Shown piece after piece: positions 1 through 13,185 of a DNA stretch of 64,000 bases; position 1 is the first letter of the stretch, and every line of letters begins with the position of its first letter. The notes under the pieces were generated by a model that was given only the letters and a program-made list of their open reading frames with translations, was not told where the DNA came from and ran no database searches. Position numbers and translations under genes: made by a program. Source of the DNA: Mya arenaria (Eukaryota; Mollusca; Bivalvia; Myida; Myidae); assembly GCF_026914265.1 (NCBI RefSeq), contig NC_069135.1:17786406-17850405 (forward strand), in the 5' to 3' direction.

Positions 1-390
1 GTAATCGGCACACTTCATGGCTTTAATCATATCTTCATTTCATCATACTGTAAAACATTACATAATAGCAGCGAGCTCGGTCTCATTTATCAAACGTTGA
101 GGTCAAATGTCTATCAGTATCAACCATTTGGACGGATTTCAGAAGTTACGGAGCTATGCAACTAGCTTGTTAATAAACATCTATTCACGTCAATGCACAC
201 TTACTTTTAGAATAATCTCTGCAAGGGGTACGCTGTATTGTACGTTCATTGCTAATGTAAAATATAGAAATTTATATATCATTTGACATATTTTGTGTTC
301 ACACTCAAATGTATTGACCAAAGCAGAATATGAACACTAGCGCAACATGCTAGAGGCATTATACATCTTATGAACACAAAGCCACCATAC

Positions 391-1089
391 CTTGGTCGTG
401 CATTCCATGCTGTTGTCCACTGGCATCGTTTCCGGGTTTTTTTCTTGATTGACTAGTTTGATACCTTGAAACTGTAAACGTTTCTTCATACCCTTTATTC
501 GTAACAGTAATTCTTTCTCCCGAGTCTTAAGCTGGTCGTTTAATAGTTTTAGCTCCTTTTCGATATTCTGAACACGTGTTTGTTGGTTGAGCACCTCAGA
601 CTTCAGGTATTGAATGCAATCATGCTCACAATCGTTTTTCTTCAAAACAGCTCCACAACCAGATTCGCAGACACCAACAGGACGGAAACCACAATCTTGA
701 ATTTCATGGGCCTCTAAGTCCTTCGCACAAACCAACCTATCACACCCCTCATTCCCACACCTTACTTTTCTGTATGCGCACTCCTTGATATGTGGGATAA
801 ACTCTCTCAGCTTTGGCTGCTCCGTACAGCCATTTAATCTAAATTCACAGACAACTTTCATGTTAAGCACGAGATCCCTGAGCGCCAAAACATTGGTCAG
901 GTTTCCAGTGTTCAATGCTTGGCATCTGAAAGGACAACAGCCATGTTCCACCACCCAAGGAAGTATACAGCCGGAACAAAACACATGCTTACACGGTCCC
1001 TGGACTGGATTGTCCAGAACAAGATTGCACAACGAGCATTTCCTGTCCTCAGAAACGTAGCACACAAACTTCTCAGTATCAAATCCCAT
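391..1089 (-). CDS. PDZRN3/LNX-like RING E3 ubiquitin ligase, first coding exon (partial gene)
   Basis: The exon encodes 233 residues of a RING-type E3 ubiquitin ligase of the PDZRN3/PDZRN4 (LNX3) kind, which ubiquitinate membrane and junction proteins bound by their PDZ domains. The start at 1089 gives MGFDTEKF, matching the MGFELDRF-type start of PDZRN3; the reading frame continues 21 codons upstream but looks like 5' UTR. A C3HC4 RING spans about residues 18-56 (C18, C21, C33, H35, C38, C41, C52, C56, with CPFRC as in PDZRN3). Cys/His-rich TRAF-type zinc fingers follow (about 75-160), then a Lys/Glu-rich coiled coil (about 170-215). A donor (AAG then GTATGG) at 391/390 ends the exon in phase 0. 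The PDZ domains expected of the family would lie off the left edge. Family assignment is from remembered similarity and is fairly sure; which paralogue is not. Confidence 0.85.
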
Positions 1090-1152
1090 TCTTACAATCA
1101 GACAAGAAACATTCCAATTCAATCTACTGGTATCTTTCAACTTTACGGTCAA

Positions 1153-4100
1153 TTATAATTTACGGTTAATCAATTCTGATGTCTTGTCAAACTAACCGTG
1201 CATGGCATATACGATAACACTCAAAGTAGCTTTTAAAAATTATTTCAGCCATATAATTCAACGCTTCACTGTCGCATCGACGAATGGTCACTAGTCTCGT
1301 ACCCGTAGATGGAGATCTATAACCTCTCATAAAGATATCATTATTAACTTTCTACTCAGTATTTCCATTAATTTCTAATTTATACACTTTTTTGCATTTT
1401 GCGGTTTAGCTACACAGAGTAATAAATCAAGTATGATATTTCAGTAATGAGTTTCTAATCCAATAACCATTTGATTTAATATATTTCCAATTTACAGTTT
1501 TACTCTACCCGCTAGGTAAGTGTTGGATATCACCTTAACCGGTATGTTTAAATACAGCGGGCTTTTAAAGGCGACTGATTATCGCCAGTGCCTTGGACAA
1601 TTGTTATCGGAAATTCTGTTGGTGAATGAGGCAAACCGAACGGCACCCAAAGTAAAAGCTGTAAAACCAAAACCCAATTGGCCTCTTTTGCGTTTTACAT
1701 CACTCAAAGAAATGTTTATTGTGACAAAAGAGTGCAATAAACATCTTAAGAAAAATGAAGCATTGTTATCCTTTTCGATTTTATTTGCATTGAGGATATT
1801 TTGGGAGGTACAAACACATTTGATCGTGGTTGTAGTCTGACCAAGGGAAAGCTTTATTCATCCAGAAAAGAGGCTAATAATTATTATCGTATGTCAGTGA
1901 TTTTTTATAGATCTATATCATAGGAGTTAGATCAGTTGAAAGCCTTACGTTAGTGTACGATGAGATATGCGTTTTATTTATTTTTATTCATGAATTTGAC
2001 GCTGAATTTCGTTAAATACTTCAGAATTTATAAATACTTGATAATCATCTCAATAAAGTAACAGACTGGTCAGGGACTTTCTGGAAATAATGATACAATT
2101 TATATTTTCAAACAAACGTAGCTTAAGAAATAAACAAGCAGAGGGTAACTGAAAAACACCCGAGTACATGGGCGGTAAGAATTTGATATAGAAGTAGGTG
2201 CATTTTAGGGGTATGTGCCCCCCCCCCCTTTCCTCAGGAATCTCCTAATCGACCCTTAACATGTCAAGGGGGATAGTGACGTCCTCTCCCTAATTTTAGT
2301 TGTCTAATTTTAGTTTAAAATGATGCATTTTTGGTGTAATTTATGCAAGAACCTTACCTTCTCTACCATATTGACATATAACATCTATTTTGAGAATATT
2401 TGCCCCCGAAACCCCAGCTCCAGCTTTCATAACGTCCTTACTTACTCTGAGGTACTGTGTTTTTGTTCATTCTTGTCGAGCTACGGGACCCCCTACATTT
2501 TCTACGCAGACAGTTTGTACGATTTATGTATTAACAAATATTTGTACAAGTTATTTTATTTATTTGGCCACATCAAAGGAATTGTGAAACGTCAATTGAT
2601 TAGAAACTACCCTGATCAGCTGAATAGAGGAGTGATAATATAATGATTGATACTGAGAGGCTGTAGATAAACGCTGTTCTGTATGATCAGTTATGTTTTG
2701 TAATTTCAATGAATAGTAAAATAATCTGAATTATGCTAGGATCAAAGCGTTTATGAGGTAGACAACGGTTGTGAGTGTTTTGGTACTATGATAATGTTAT
2801 TACTAGACATGTAAATAAACTCGCCAGTTTCACTCAGGGATTCTTACGTTTTACAGGTTCATATTTAACTTACCCACAGCACATGTTGACTCAAACCAAA
2901 GACAAAACCACACATTCATATAAACTCATATCGAAATTTATATCGGACTTTGTTTTTAATGTTCTAATATTTATGTTAAATTACGTACAATTCTATTTCA
3001 TTTTCCTATTTTCATTGAATGCATTACAGACTATAACAGCAAACAATACAAACATTATCTGGTGTTAAATGAATGTGGCCAAAGAACACATTAAAAACTT
3101 AAAGTGCATATGAATGTATATGTAATTTTGTGCATATATAAAACAATAAGCATTTCCAATCTTTTGTACTTCTAATCTGGAACTGAATAAAATACAGTTT
3201 AATCTTTGTAATTGTTGAAATGATTTGGAATCCCTGATACAGCACGTTGGTGGTTCGGTAAAATTGAAATTTATTAGCTCCTTCCTCAAGGTGTCAGCTT
3301 TCAGAGTTATCAAGAAAAATACGGAACTAATGATTACTATCTTTTATAAAGTATCTCGCAGTTAAACTTTCTCACGGGGGAGCTGCGTCGAGCTGTCCAG
3401 AATAACGGAATTTAATGTATTTTAGTCGGCCTGATTTATTGTCGTCTGCCAGCGTGCTGTGTATCAGACGACTGACATGCGCGTGACGCGCGATGCAGAC
3501 GCTTGACAACTGCATGCGTGATGTCTTCCGGTTCAAATGTCACGGGTCATCAAAAGTACTGATAAATAGACAAAATACTTGCGTTTTTGTAAGCAGGAAA
3601 AAACACACATTTTTTCATACTTTTGCAAATGTTAAAAGGTTAACCTTATACCTACATTTTAAAAATAAAATGTGATATTTTTCGACCAATTGACCCATAT
3701 TCACCCAGGTCTTGAACCTGAGTTTGACATTCAGAAATGCAAAACAATATCGATGCTACATGATATCTTTATTACAATAGTTTTTGACAAAAATGTGTAA
3801 TTGTTATTCAATTGTAAAACATTTTTGGTGTGATAAGATTCATTTAAAAAACACCATATATTTACCCTTTTGAGTTTTATGCCGCTTTTATTTTAATAAT
3901 GTTTTCTTTACTTGTTCCCAGTTTAGGTACAGTGATGCTTTTTATTATGACACTCTATGATCACACATTTTTAAACCTTTTATTTTATAAGGCAGACTGA
4001 GTGTGGTGCTCATAGTTTCAAACAATGACTGCATCGTACCTTTGAAAAGTTTTGCATTAGTTGCTCTGAATTGTGTTCCTCCGTCTGCAGATAAGTTTTC

Positions 4101-5696
4101 TCAAGTTAATGCATATTTGATAAGATTTACCTTTTATTTTTTCTGTTGATAGGATTGTTTGGATAAGAGTGAGATTTGTGCACGTAAAAACTGGTTTAAA
4201 CACCCAGTAAATTTAAATTTTACTGACCCTTCCAAAGCGGTACCTAACAATCCTTGATATATATATAGTATGTATGCACTGTGCTGTTCGTGGAGTTTTG
4301 TGCTGCTCTTCCATGTTTCTTGTTTGTGACTTTTTGTCTTTGTGTTATGTGTCTTTGGCGTTTTTTTGCTACTGAGCTTGTTTCTGTACTTTTCACCTAA
4401 GTATTGAGTCTCTGACGTTTGTAGACCCTGTATTGTTCACATTTAAAAGTTCACCATGCAATGGTTTAGTAATAGCTAAAAGAACACGTGACTAATGCTC
4501 TATTCAAGGGGACTTAACTTCAACGCTCCGAAGGTTTTAAAATGCGAAGAGATCACATTTTGTTTATGTCCGGCCAGTAGTCTATAATCTTGTTATCATA
4601 ATTGTCAAGCCACACTCTGCCATTGTTTTGTCAACAGTATTATTCATTAATCAAATTTGTCGTGAGATTCTTTGATGTATTTAAATGATTGGATGATTGG
4701 GGGAACTGATGGCCAGATGGCCGTTTCCTGCTTGTCCCAGGAATTAGTTAACACTTTATATTGATTGCAGAGATCGCCATTATATCACTACGTTTGATTT
4801 AATTTTACGCCTGCTAGCGTGCCTGTGGCAGATCTTCTTTATATAAATATAGTTATTGAAGGTGTTCAAGTATTATATATATATGGAGTTCAGAAGATGA
4901 TGTACTTTGTACAAGTCTTTTATTTTTTATCTGTTCTGTTCTGTTCTTAATGTGTTGGTTTTGCAAAGAAACTGAAACAATTTAGGCTTAATGCTATTCT
5001 GTGTCACACACTGGTTCGCACCATGAAATAATTGTCAGAGCTCATATCCGAAAGAACTTCATTTTCGTATTCTAACGTCGTTGGAACGTAACATAGTTAG
5101 AATTTTGGTATTATGCAGACTGTCCTAATCGTCTAATTTATGTTATTTATCTCATTCCTAAGTGAAGCTGTACTGCATTGCATTTAGAGTCGTCTCGCTT
5201 TAAATTAAAAATTCGGAACTTAAGAGTTGTCTCGCTTTCAAATGAACTGTTATTAGACCTGCGGAGATATTATTTTAAAATATTTATCATATCACGATGT
5301 CTATAGCAGCTGCTGCAATCGCAATGCTGATTAAGTAAATTCATATAAAATAGACAAAAGTTATTCGAACATAGTATTGTGCATATGTTCGAATTCCCAT
5401 ATTATGTATAGATGCAGGAAAGGACATAAACTATGATATTTGTTTTTACCGTAAAACATTTTATTTTACTTTAGTAGCAGCAAAGTTTAATCAAAGCGCG
5501 AAGCGCTGAAAGACTATCTGCGGGCAAATATGTGAGAGTTGCAAATTTTAATTCGACTATGGGAATGGGTGAATGGCACATAGATAAAAGTGAAAATGTG
5601 CCGAGGGCCAAAAGCGCTTGTGCCCACACTGGGCGAGGAAACAAACATATCTGTATCTATTATATGGCGTCTTGTGTTATGTAAATGTCACTTCAA
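1153..5696. other. No gene recognised; AT-rich intergenic DNA upstream of the PDZRN-like exon
   Basis: Only short open frames are present, the longest about 106 codons on the plus strand at 1520-1840, and none shows a known motif, splice signals in register, or codon bias. A C run sits near 2219. The segment at 1090-1500 probably holds the promoter and 5' UTR of the minus-strand PDZRN-like gene, but no core promoter motif stands out. The stretch at about 4190-4440 resembles dispersed molluscan repeats I have seen, yet has no second copy here. Confidence 0.5.
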
Positions 5697-6127
5697 TCGT
5701 CGTAATACCCCTTCCGCATGTATTTAATGTTACAATCAATGCACGCCCCTTTCAATCGTTTCTAAAGGTTTTTCGTTGCTTTGATTAAATATCATACGAT
5801 TGGAAAATACAATACATCATATATATCATTTCCTTTTATGAACATACATGTTTTGTTTAAGGAAAATCATTGTTTTACAAACAACTTCAGCAATAATTCC
5901 ATTCAAAATGCACAGCGTATCTCTTCAGTCGACGTATCCCCATGTATTTAAAGTTACAATGCATGCCCCATTCAATCGCTTCTAAAGGTTTTTTTGTGCT
6001 TTGATTAGATATCATACGTAAGGCAAGTTTTATGAACATACACGTTTTAATTGTTTAAGGAAAATGGTTTTATTTTTACGAGCAACTTTAGAAACAATTC
6101 CTATCAAATGCAGAGCTTATCAGATGG
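5697..6127. repeat. Diverged tandem duplication, two copies of about 200-230 bp
   Basis: Copy 1 (about 5697-5927) and copy 2 (about 5928-6127) share an ordered series of blocks: CATGTATTTAA.GTTACAAT, TTCAATCG.TTCTAAAGGTTTTT, CTTTGATTA.ATATCATACG, TTTATGAACATACA.GTTTT, TGTTTAAGGAAAAT and a final AATTCC..TC AAATGCA. Copy 2 lacks roughly 30 bp of copy 1 in the middle. There is no reading frame. Divergence is moderate, so the duplication is not recent. Confidence 0.8.
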
Positions 6128-7977
6128 GTCGTTTTCCAGCGTTGAGGACAAACATGTGGTCAGGTATTGTATGTAGAAACTATTTTTAGAAAATCAGTCA
6201 GTTTATGATGCTGAAACTATTTTTAGATTCTCGGAAATTGTCTGTTTTAAGAATGGGAATATGATTGTGCTTTTTCAAGTTTTATTGATAAATAAATGTT
6301 ATTTATGTGTAACGTAGAAATAATACTAGTGCTTTTATAAAGGCTTCGCACAATTTAAATGTTTTACAGGTTAAATCCGAACTACTTTGCTTCATCAAAC
6401 GTATGAATGACTCAATGTCGTATCAGGGCATGTGTGTTAGAATAAATTGAAAGCATTATGTCCAAAACAATGGCAAGAATACACCGGAACGAAGCTACTA
6501 CGCAAAAAAATTGAAAACATCTTAATAGAAAAGTATACACTTAAAAATCATAGAATGAATAGTTTTTTAGTGATTGTATAGCAGGCAAATCATAGTATTT
6601 GAAGCATTAGCAACGCGAAACCTGAGATACAACTATTTTGACTTTCAGACAATCATTTTTGTTTCTTATCTCATAAAACGGTAATATCAAAGATACACCA
6701 TTACAAATAAGCGTGCTTCAGGGTCACACCAGGTTATAATAACAAACCATGCAGGCGATGGGACACTTGCGGTCGGTTATACATCTTGGGCTAAACTCAG
6801 AGTGGATATCAGTATGTTTACTGCCTATTAGAGCCACCATTATTTCGACCCATTAATCTGATAAATATAACGATCTTAAAATAGTTATGTCCTGCTAAAA
6901 ATAAAACGCCGGGATGCAGAAATACAGCGCGGAAATAGCCGAACAAGCAAGAACTCATACTCGGAACGCAATACAAATAATCTATTTTTATGATGTTGTC
7001 GTCATTCTGCTAAACATAGAGCGCATTGAGACAAAAAATGGGTTAAAACGACATGAATAGAAGTAGTTCTTTGGAATTTGCGGTCTTAAGACTATCTGCG
7101 CACATGCGCAGATACTCTAAAAATCAACAGATGTGACTAAATTATTGTTACAATGTTTATTATATTGGTAATGTTTTTTCTATGGTTTAAATAAAGAATA
7201 AATCTAGACAGGGCCTTTTTTGCATCAACACCATGCAGGTCGGTACCATGAGTATCATATAAACCTAACCCATACACAAGCGTATAACCTATATGCTGTT
7301 ATATAGGTTATGAATACACTGGGGTGCCTCGGCCATTTTATCGAAAACAACCTCGGATGTATTTGGACGATTTACATACTCAAAAAGTGGTACGTTTAAG
7401 TCCGCTGCAAGTAGATCGCGTAGTAATTTTATTTAGCAGTTAAACTTTGTGACTTAACTCTTGGGATTCTTAATTATGTTTGCAATAATACAATTCAATG
7501 GCAATCAATTTAAACTTAGATCAATAAATACAACTCTAAAACATTACATTTAATTAATGATATAATTCAAAATTTTACGAACTACTTCAACTGATGTACC
7601 TGCATACATCCGAGTTTGTTTTTGAAAAAAAAATGGCCGAGGAGTTCCGAATGATCTTTGCCATACTAACTAGTAAGGGGAGGTCACTGGGTTGTTTTTA
7701 TAAAACAAATAAAACTGTTGTCTGCCAGCGGAAGCGTTTGCTGTTGTCTGCTACGTTTAAAAGTCTCCTTTTGCAACAACTTTGCAAAAAGAGAGTTGTT
7801 CTGCAACACACAGTAAAGAGTTTCCTATGAAGTGAAGTTTGAGTGAGTCACGCTAAACTAAAAGCCTAAAAGCAATGACTGCCATGTTTCTTGGTCTATG
7901 AATATGAACTTGTTGAAATGTAAATTTAGTAGTTTCCCCTTATTCGGATGTAGCAAATATTTGGAAATTTACCTTAA
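6128..7977. other. No gene recognised; intergenic, one perfect short hairpin
   Basis: No convincing coding frame. A perfect 11-bp inverted repeat (ATAACCTATAT / ATATAGGTTAT) with a 6-base loop lies at 7284-7311, and a near-palindrome ATCTGCGC..GCGCAGAT lies at about 7094-7113. Neither is tied to a gene. An open frame at 7594-7830 shows no recognisable motif. Confidence 0.5.
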
Positions 7978-8304
7978 TGCACCAGTAAATTGTAACCACG
8001 ACCCCCCCCCCCCCCCACACCCGCCCCCCGCGCGCCAGATCCGGTGAATAACAAGTCAGGTCCAGCCAAACCCGTGTAAAATCCCGGCCTCTGGTAAAAT
8101 CCCCCCCGCATCTGAGTGTCCCTAGAAGTAAGGCCCATTTCCCGCTATATTGGGCGCGAAGACAAAACCACTGCATTCACCCTGCACTGCAAGGCCACCT
8201 GGAAGGTAAAAATATGGCCCATTTCCCTGGCTATATTCGGTATACCCCCGAACCTATGTGGGGGGGGGGGGGGGGGGGGGGCATGGTTACAATTAACAGG
8301 TGCA
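7978..8304. mobile_element. Short inverted-repeat DNA transposon (MITE), 327 bp
   Basis: The ends are inverted repeats of about 27 bp: TGCACC.GT.AATTGTAACCA.G.CCCCC at the left and its reverse complement at the right, four or five mismatches apart. Just inside each end is a homopolymer: C at about 8001-8016 on the left, G at about 8262-8281 on the right, so the whole copy can fold back. The interior carries two similar stretches (GGCCCATTTCCC.GCTATATT at 8131 and 8216). There is no coding capacity, and no clear target-site duplication. The apparent proline-rich open frames here are produced by the homopolymers. Confidence 0.75.
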
Positions 8305-10319
8305 TGATGACAACAATTAGATATTTTTGTAAAGTTGAAGTTTTCATTATTGGTGATCAAGTTTCATTATTTTTAAATGTTCTTATTATTAGTGACCTCA
8401 AAGGGACGCCACCTGTTGAAATTAAGTGTCCCTACCTAACTTCTGGTGTACTTCGCCTTTTTTTCTTTGATCTATGTGTTAGTACTGTTTATTTATTTTC
8501 CTGTTTTACAAAGAATTCCTCATGGCGTATGTTAAGAAGGTTTCTGAAATTCTGTTAGGAGTTTAGATAAAGCTGCTTTAAGACTAAATCCTGATTATAT
8601 GAATAAAATGCAGTGAGAATGAAACTTATTGAGTATGCAATGGGTTTCATTGTTTGCATCTTTGGCAATAATCATTAATCATTTGGTATCATGCCTAACT
8701 TGCAAGCTTGTGTGAATTAAATCTATTAAATGCAGATCAGTTTTTATCCAAAATAAAGAATTACATGTAATTTTATTGTGAATTCATTCATATTCGTTGG
8801 CATGAAATTCTTGATTTTCTGAAAATTTTCATGGCTACATGAATTCCTGGTTTTTCATTTTTGAAAAAAAATAATCAGAAACTGTGATCGTCCTAAATCC
8901 TCTGCATATTCTCCAAGCGCTGGGCATGTGATTTTCCTCTTCTATGTCACAAGGTTTATGACACTCTCTATAGTGGTACGACATGCCCATTAGTGCATAT
9001 ACCCATGTCAGTAATTGATTTAATTGGAAAATAAGGTCATAAAAGAAGATGCATCCTGATCAAAGTTATAGATAGGCGAAGCCATTAAATACCAATAAAG
9101 AATGTTGCAAACTGTGAAAACACCAAGGAGGTGCTTATATTTGAGGAAACAATTAATGTAATCGATTAAATATTTCATTAAAGAAAAAAATCAAGTACCG
9201 ACACTCAACACGCACATCTTGTAAACCTGGAGATTTTCATGTACAACACACGTTTAAGCATGTGTTTCTGTTATTTGATTCATTAAAAACACAATGAATT
9301 GATTTGGTTTATTATTTTTTAAAGGCAGATATAATATATTAACAAAACAATAGTAGTAAGATATACAGTGAGTTCGGTATTTATGCTGTATACTGTGACA
9401 TCTGTAAAGAATATACTAGAGTATGTACATAACATGAAAATTGGAAAAGTGAATAAAGTGTCTATATTTCGTGGGAGCTTGAATTCGTTGATCATCCAAC
9501 CTATGAAATCACAAACATTAACATTAATGTCCCTCAAACATTAATGATTTCACACTAAATTAATAGAATGCAGATCAATTTTGTTTACATAAAATTTGAA
9601 ACACTTTATTACCGCCTGAACTATTTATAGACTCTGGGAATCAAAGTATCAAATGCTGTAATAGTCTGCTTTGGTATTTCCCCATATAGCTTTAGCCAAG
9701 TTAAGCCAAGGACATTGCAGTAGTAGAAATTAGTACACGGTAGCAAGTCAAGCACTGGCAAAATGCTGACAGAGCTTGTTTATATTCAGGAGTATATCTA
9801 GCAGGGTTTATGAAAGATTTTGATGCAAAGCACTAATGTTAAATTCAGGGTTGTTCATACAAAAATCTAATTTCGATGATTGACAGGGTGCTGCATAAGA
9901 CGTAGTTTTAACTGCATATTTAGTCATGACAGTTGATCACAAAATACCTCAAAAAGAAGCCGCTAATATGTTGATTTTATCATTCTTATCAGCATCATCT
10001 AAACTGGGCAAAATGATCCCTACAGCCCTGCAATATTGTACATATGGTGGAGCAGTCTGGAATAGAACCCTGAATGCTGAAACATACCGGTAATTGTACA
10101 GGTAAAAATTAAGCTTTTTTCCTGCATTTTATGTGGTGTATATACACTAAACATTGTCCAAATTTTATTTTACATCACTTGTACAGAGCTATTTTATTCT
10201 CATGCAATTCTTTTAATGTACAAAAACATTTAAATCTTTGATGCTTAAAACTGGTGCTTTACTAAAGACTGACATATATTTGTATAACATTGTCAATCCA
10301 AAGGGACTATCATTTAACA
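8305..10319. other. No gene recognised; intergenic upstream of the ankyrin gene
   Basis: AT-rich with no supported coding frame. The right end must contain the promoter and 5' UTR of the ankyrin/SOCS-box gene that starts at 10320, but no TATA box or initiator could be chosen with confidence. Confidence 0.5.
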
Positions 10320-13185
10320 ATGGAGTACCATGGGATCCTAAACCAGCGTGTGCTGACGGCCATGCGGAAGAGGGACGTGGAAAAGGTACAGCAGCTGCTT
10401 CTTATGCCCAACTATGACCTCAACTATGCCTCAAAGAAGAAAATCACTCCTCTGATTCTTGCTTCAAATCTAGGTAAAGCTATTGGAATTTTTTGCTTAG
10501 TGTGTAAGTGTCCTTTTTTCAGTTATGACAAGTATTTGTGTGAAGAGTAGAAAACACATTTTTGTGATAGAATGTGGTTCATATTTATTTAAAAAAAACA
10601 ACATTTTAATGAATGCAATGGCAATAATCCTTCAAAGATATTGCTATTTGAACAATTTAACATGCATTAAAATATCACTTTTTAATAATCAAATTAACAA
10701 TCTATAAGTTTAAAGGTTACAGATACGGACAGGGATATTTGTGTCATGATGCCATCAAAAGTTTAGATAAAGGTGATCAACAAAATGTCATCACAATGAA
10801 CTCAGATGAAGACATAAGATTATTGACAACATTGGTCCTTTGGATAAGTAATAGATAATGGCTATTGTTTTGTGTTGTCATTTATGAATCTAATATCTTT
10901 ATTGGTAAGTGTCTGACTAACATTTGTCCTTACCACTATTAGTATCTAATCTGTATTGCTCCTTGGACCACCACAGGAGAGATGATGAGATATTGTCTCA
11001 GGGGTATTTCTATCAGAGATTTTTATAAACTCATCATATTTGAGGAATTTTGACTGTAACATGTTCAATTATTGTTTGCACATTTTTTGAATGAGTGCAC
11101 CTGTGTAAGTTATTGTTAGTAAATGGTCATAATTTTTATTTCTTTACCTTTCTATTTAAACTCTCAAGACTTTAATTGATACTTGTATTATTAAGTCAGT
11201 ATGAGAGTTTGTTGTTTTTGATACATATTTCTTTTAAAAACCTAAGTGAATTTGACTTGAAGATCATGTCCTAAATTCAGCAGCATAATTAACTTTGTTT
11301 ATGATGCACTTAATGATATTTATGCTAAAGGCGAAAATGATTATTAGCTATAGTTGTAAGTTATGAATAATAGTACAATGTATTAGTTTTTGAGCAAAGA
11401 CATTGAACATTTTTGCTACACTAGTAGAATATTGAATTTATTGAATTTGCTTTAAGAATATGAGCTTTTAACACAACCCTGTTAATTTCAGGCCTATCAA
11501 GCATATGTGAGAAGCTGGTGTCATTAAAGGTTGACATTGACAACTGTGACCTTGATGGTAGAACAGCCCTACACCATGCCAGTAGCCATGGTTACACAGA
11601 CATAGTCACCCTCCTCATATCAGCTGGGGCTTGTATCAACGCAGTATGTGCATTTTGTAACTATAGTTCCCATATATAAGATACGATGATAGAACGGTAC
11701 TTTTCATTCCCTGTAATTGCTGACAAAGAAGTACCAGCACACGTTATGAAACATGAAACTAGGAATATTTAAAAAGAAAAATTATTCTCATTTATTATAT
11801 TTTTTTATCGAATGCTGAGCATATTTAGGCCTAAAAAAACAAAACATTTGGCTCAGGTTACCCGACCCTACCTCAGAATAGGCGCCGACCCTACCGTTTT
11901 TAAAGTCAGTTTGAAAAAAATACGAAAAACTAAAAAAAACATTTTTTTTTTTTTTTTAATTGCTTTTCACTTTGAAGTTGAAAACCTTAAATGCTTATAC
12001 AGAAGAAAACTCAAACACCATCATCCAATGATGAAAATGACATTCTATATAAAGCCTTATAAAAAAAAAAGCCTACCTACCCTATTTTTGAAAATGATGT
12101 AACCCTAACCAAACAATTAATTTTTTAGGCATATACATGTGCCTCTCATTCGTTGTTGAAGTTTTTTTGCTTTAATTTCTATTTCTAGACAAATGTTACC
12201 AAACAACCTCTGATCTCTATGTTCCCCATTCCTTGTAGGTGAGTGAGGAAGGAGATGCGCCACTCCATGAAGCTGTAAGCTCAGGGCACATTAACACGGT
12301 AGAGGCTCTACTCCAGACAGGAAGTGATGCCAATAGGCCCAACCATATGACAGGCAGTACAACACTTGACCTCGCTGTTCTACATGAAAGGTCAGAGGTC
12401 GTGGAGTTGCTGATCAAACACGGAGCAAATATCCACCAGTAAGTTCTCATTTTCACAATGTCCATCATTCATATGGTATTTGTTATAGGTTTACAAACTG
12501 TATTAAATGTCTGCCAAACAGATTTGTAGTCCTGCAATGAGCTGCCATAATGCAATTATATATGGAGTGTTCATAAAATCTTATTTTATAGGTTCAAAAC
12601 TCAGTGGAAATGTTCTATTGTATGATGCAAGGCGCGTGTTTAAAATTACATATTTAATATTTCTGCTACAGCAAGTCCCGAGCCAGAGAAACAGCCCTCC
12701 ACTACGCAGTGCAAGTCGCGTCGGTTAACATCATAGAACAGTTACTACAGGCAGATGCTGACATTAACGCTTTAAACAACATAGGCGAATCTCCCCTGAC
12801 GGTCGCCATTCAAGAACGGAAACTAAGCATTATTAAATACCTCGTAGAGGCAGGCTGTGAATTGGATCACAAGGAGTTGTTGTCCCCGATGTACATTGCG
12901 TGCAGACAGAACAGCCAGGATATCATATGTTACTTGTTGTCGGAAGGGTTTAACCTCAGTCTAGACAGGTGGCTTTTAAGGTACACATATCTGAAACTTG
13001 CTGAGAGTAATCCGGACTTACTGGAAACAGTTCTGTATCAATGTGAAAATCCTGTTTCCCTGAAGGAGAGTTGTCGATCAACGATTCGTAAATCCCTGAG
13101 GCCAGAGCTGGCAAAAAATCTTGCCAAACTGAAGTTGCCAAAATCGCTTAAAACCTGGATTGGGACTGACAACATTTACAGCTAA
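10320..13185 (+). CDS. Ankyrin-repeat and SOCS-box (ASB-like) protein, four exons, complete
   Basis: Exons 10320-10473, 11492-11643, 12239-12438 and 12672-13185 join in matching phases (1, 0, 2) at GT..AG borders to give 1,020 nt, 339 residues plus stop. The first 290 residues form about seven ankyrin repeats; clear ones read DGRTALHHASSHGYTDIV, GDAPLHEAVSSGHINTVEAL and RETALHYAVQVASVNIIEQL. The last 45 residues (about 295-339) look like a SOCS box: an elongin-binding BC box SLKESCRSTIR and a Cullin-5-box-like KLPKSLKTW. ASB proteins are the substrate-receptor subunits of Cullin-5 ubiquitin ligases, with the ankyrin repeats choosing the substrate; the substrate here cannot be told. The ATG at 10320 was chosen because translation upstream needs a non-ATG start. 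Intron 2 contains a MITE. A poly(A)-signal cluster lies near 14289. Confidence 0.85.
11829..12130. mobile_element. MITE (302 bp) inside intron 2 of the ASB-like gene
   Basis: Terminal inverted repeats begin GCCTAAAAAA and continue as ....AA....TTTGG.T.AGGTTAC on both sides (about 36 bp, imperfect). The interior is short, with a T run at about 11941-11958 and the phrases GACCCTACC and CTACCTACCC. No transposase is encoded. It sits between exons 2 and 3 and does not touch the splice sites. A target-site duplication could not be fixed. The 96-codon open frame through it is a by-product of the A/T-rich ends. Confidence 0.75.

Noticed and set aside
1520-1840. 106-codon plus-strand frame
   Set aside because: No motif, no splice partners and low-complexity end; AT-rich DNA gives frames of this size by chance.
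4190-4440. Stretch resembling a dispersed molluscan repeat (CCCAGTAAATTTAAATTTTA)
   Set aside because: Only one copy in this window and the likeness is from memory, so it cannot be supported from the sequence.
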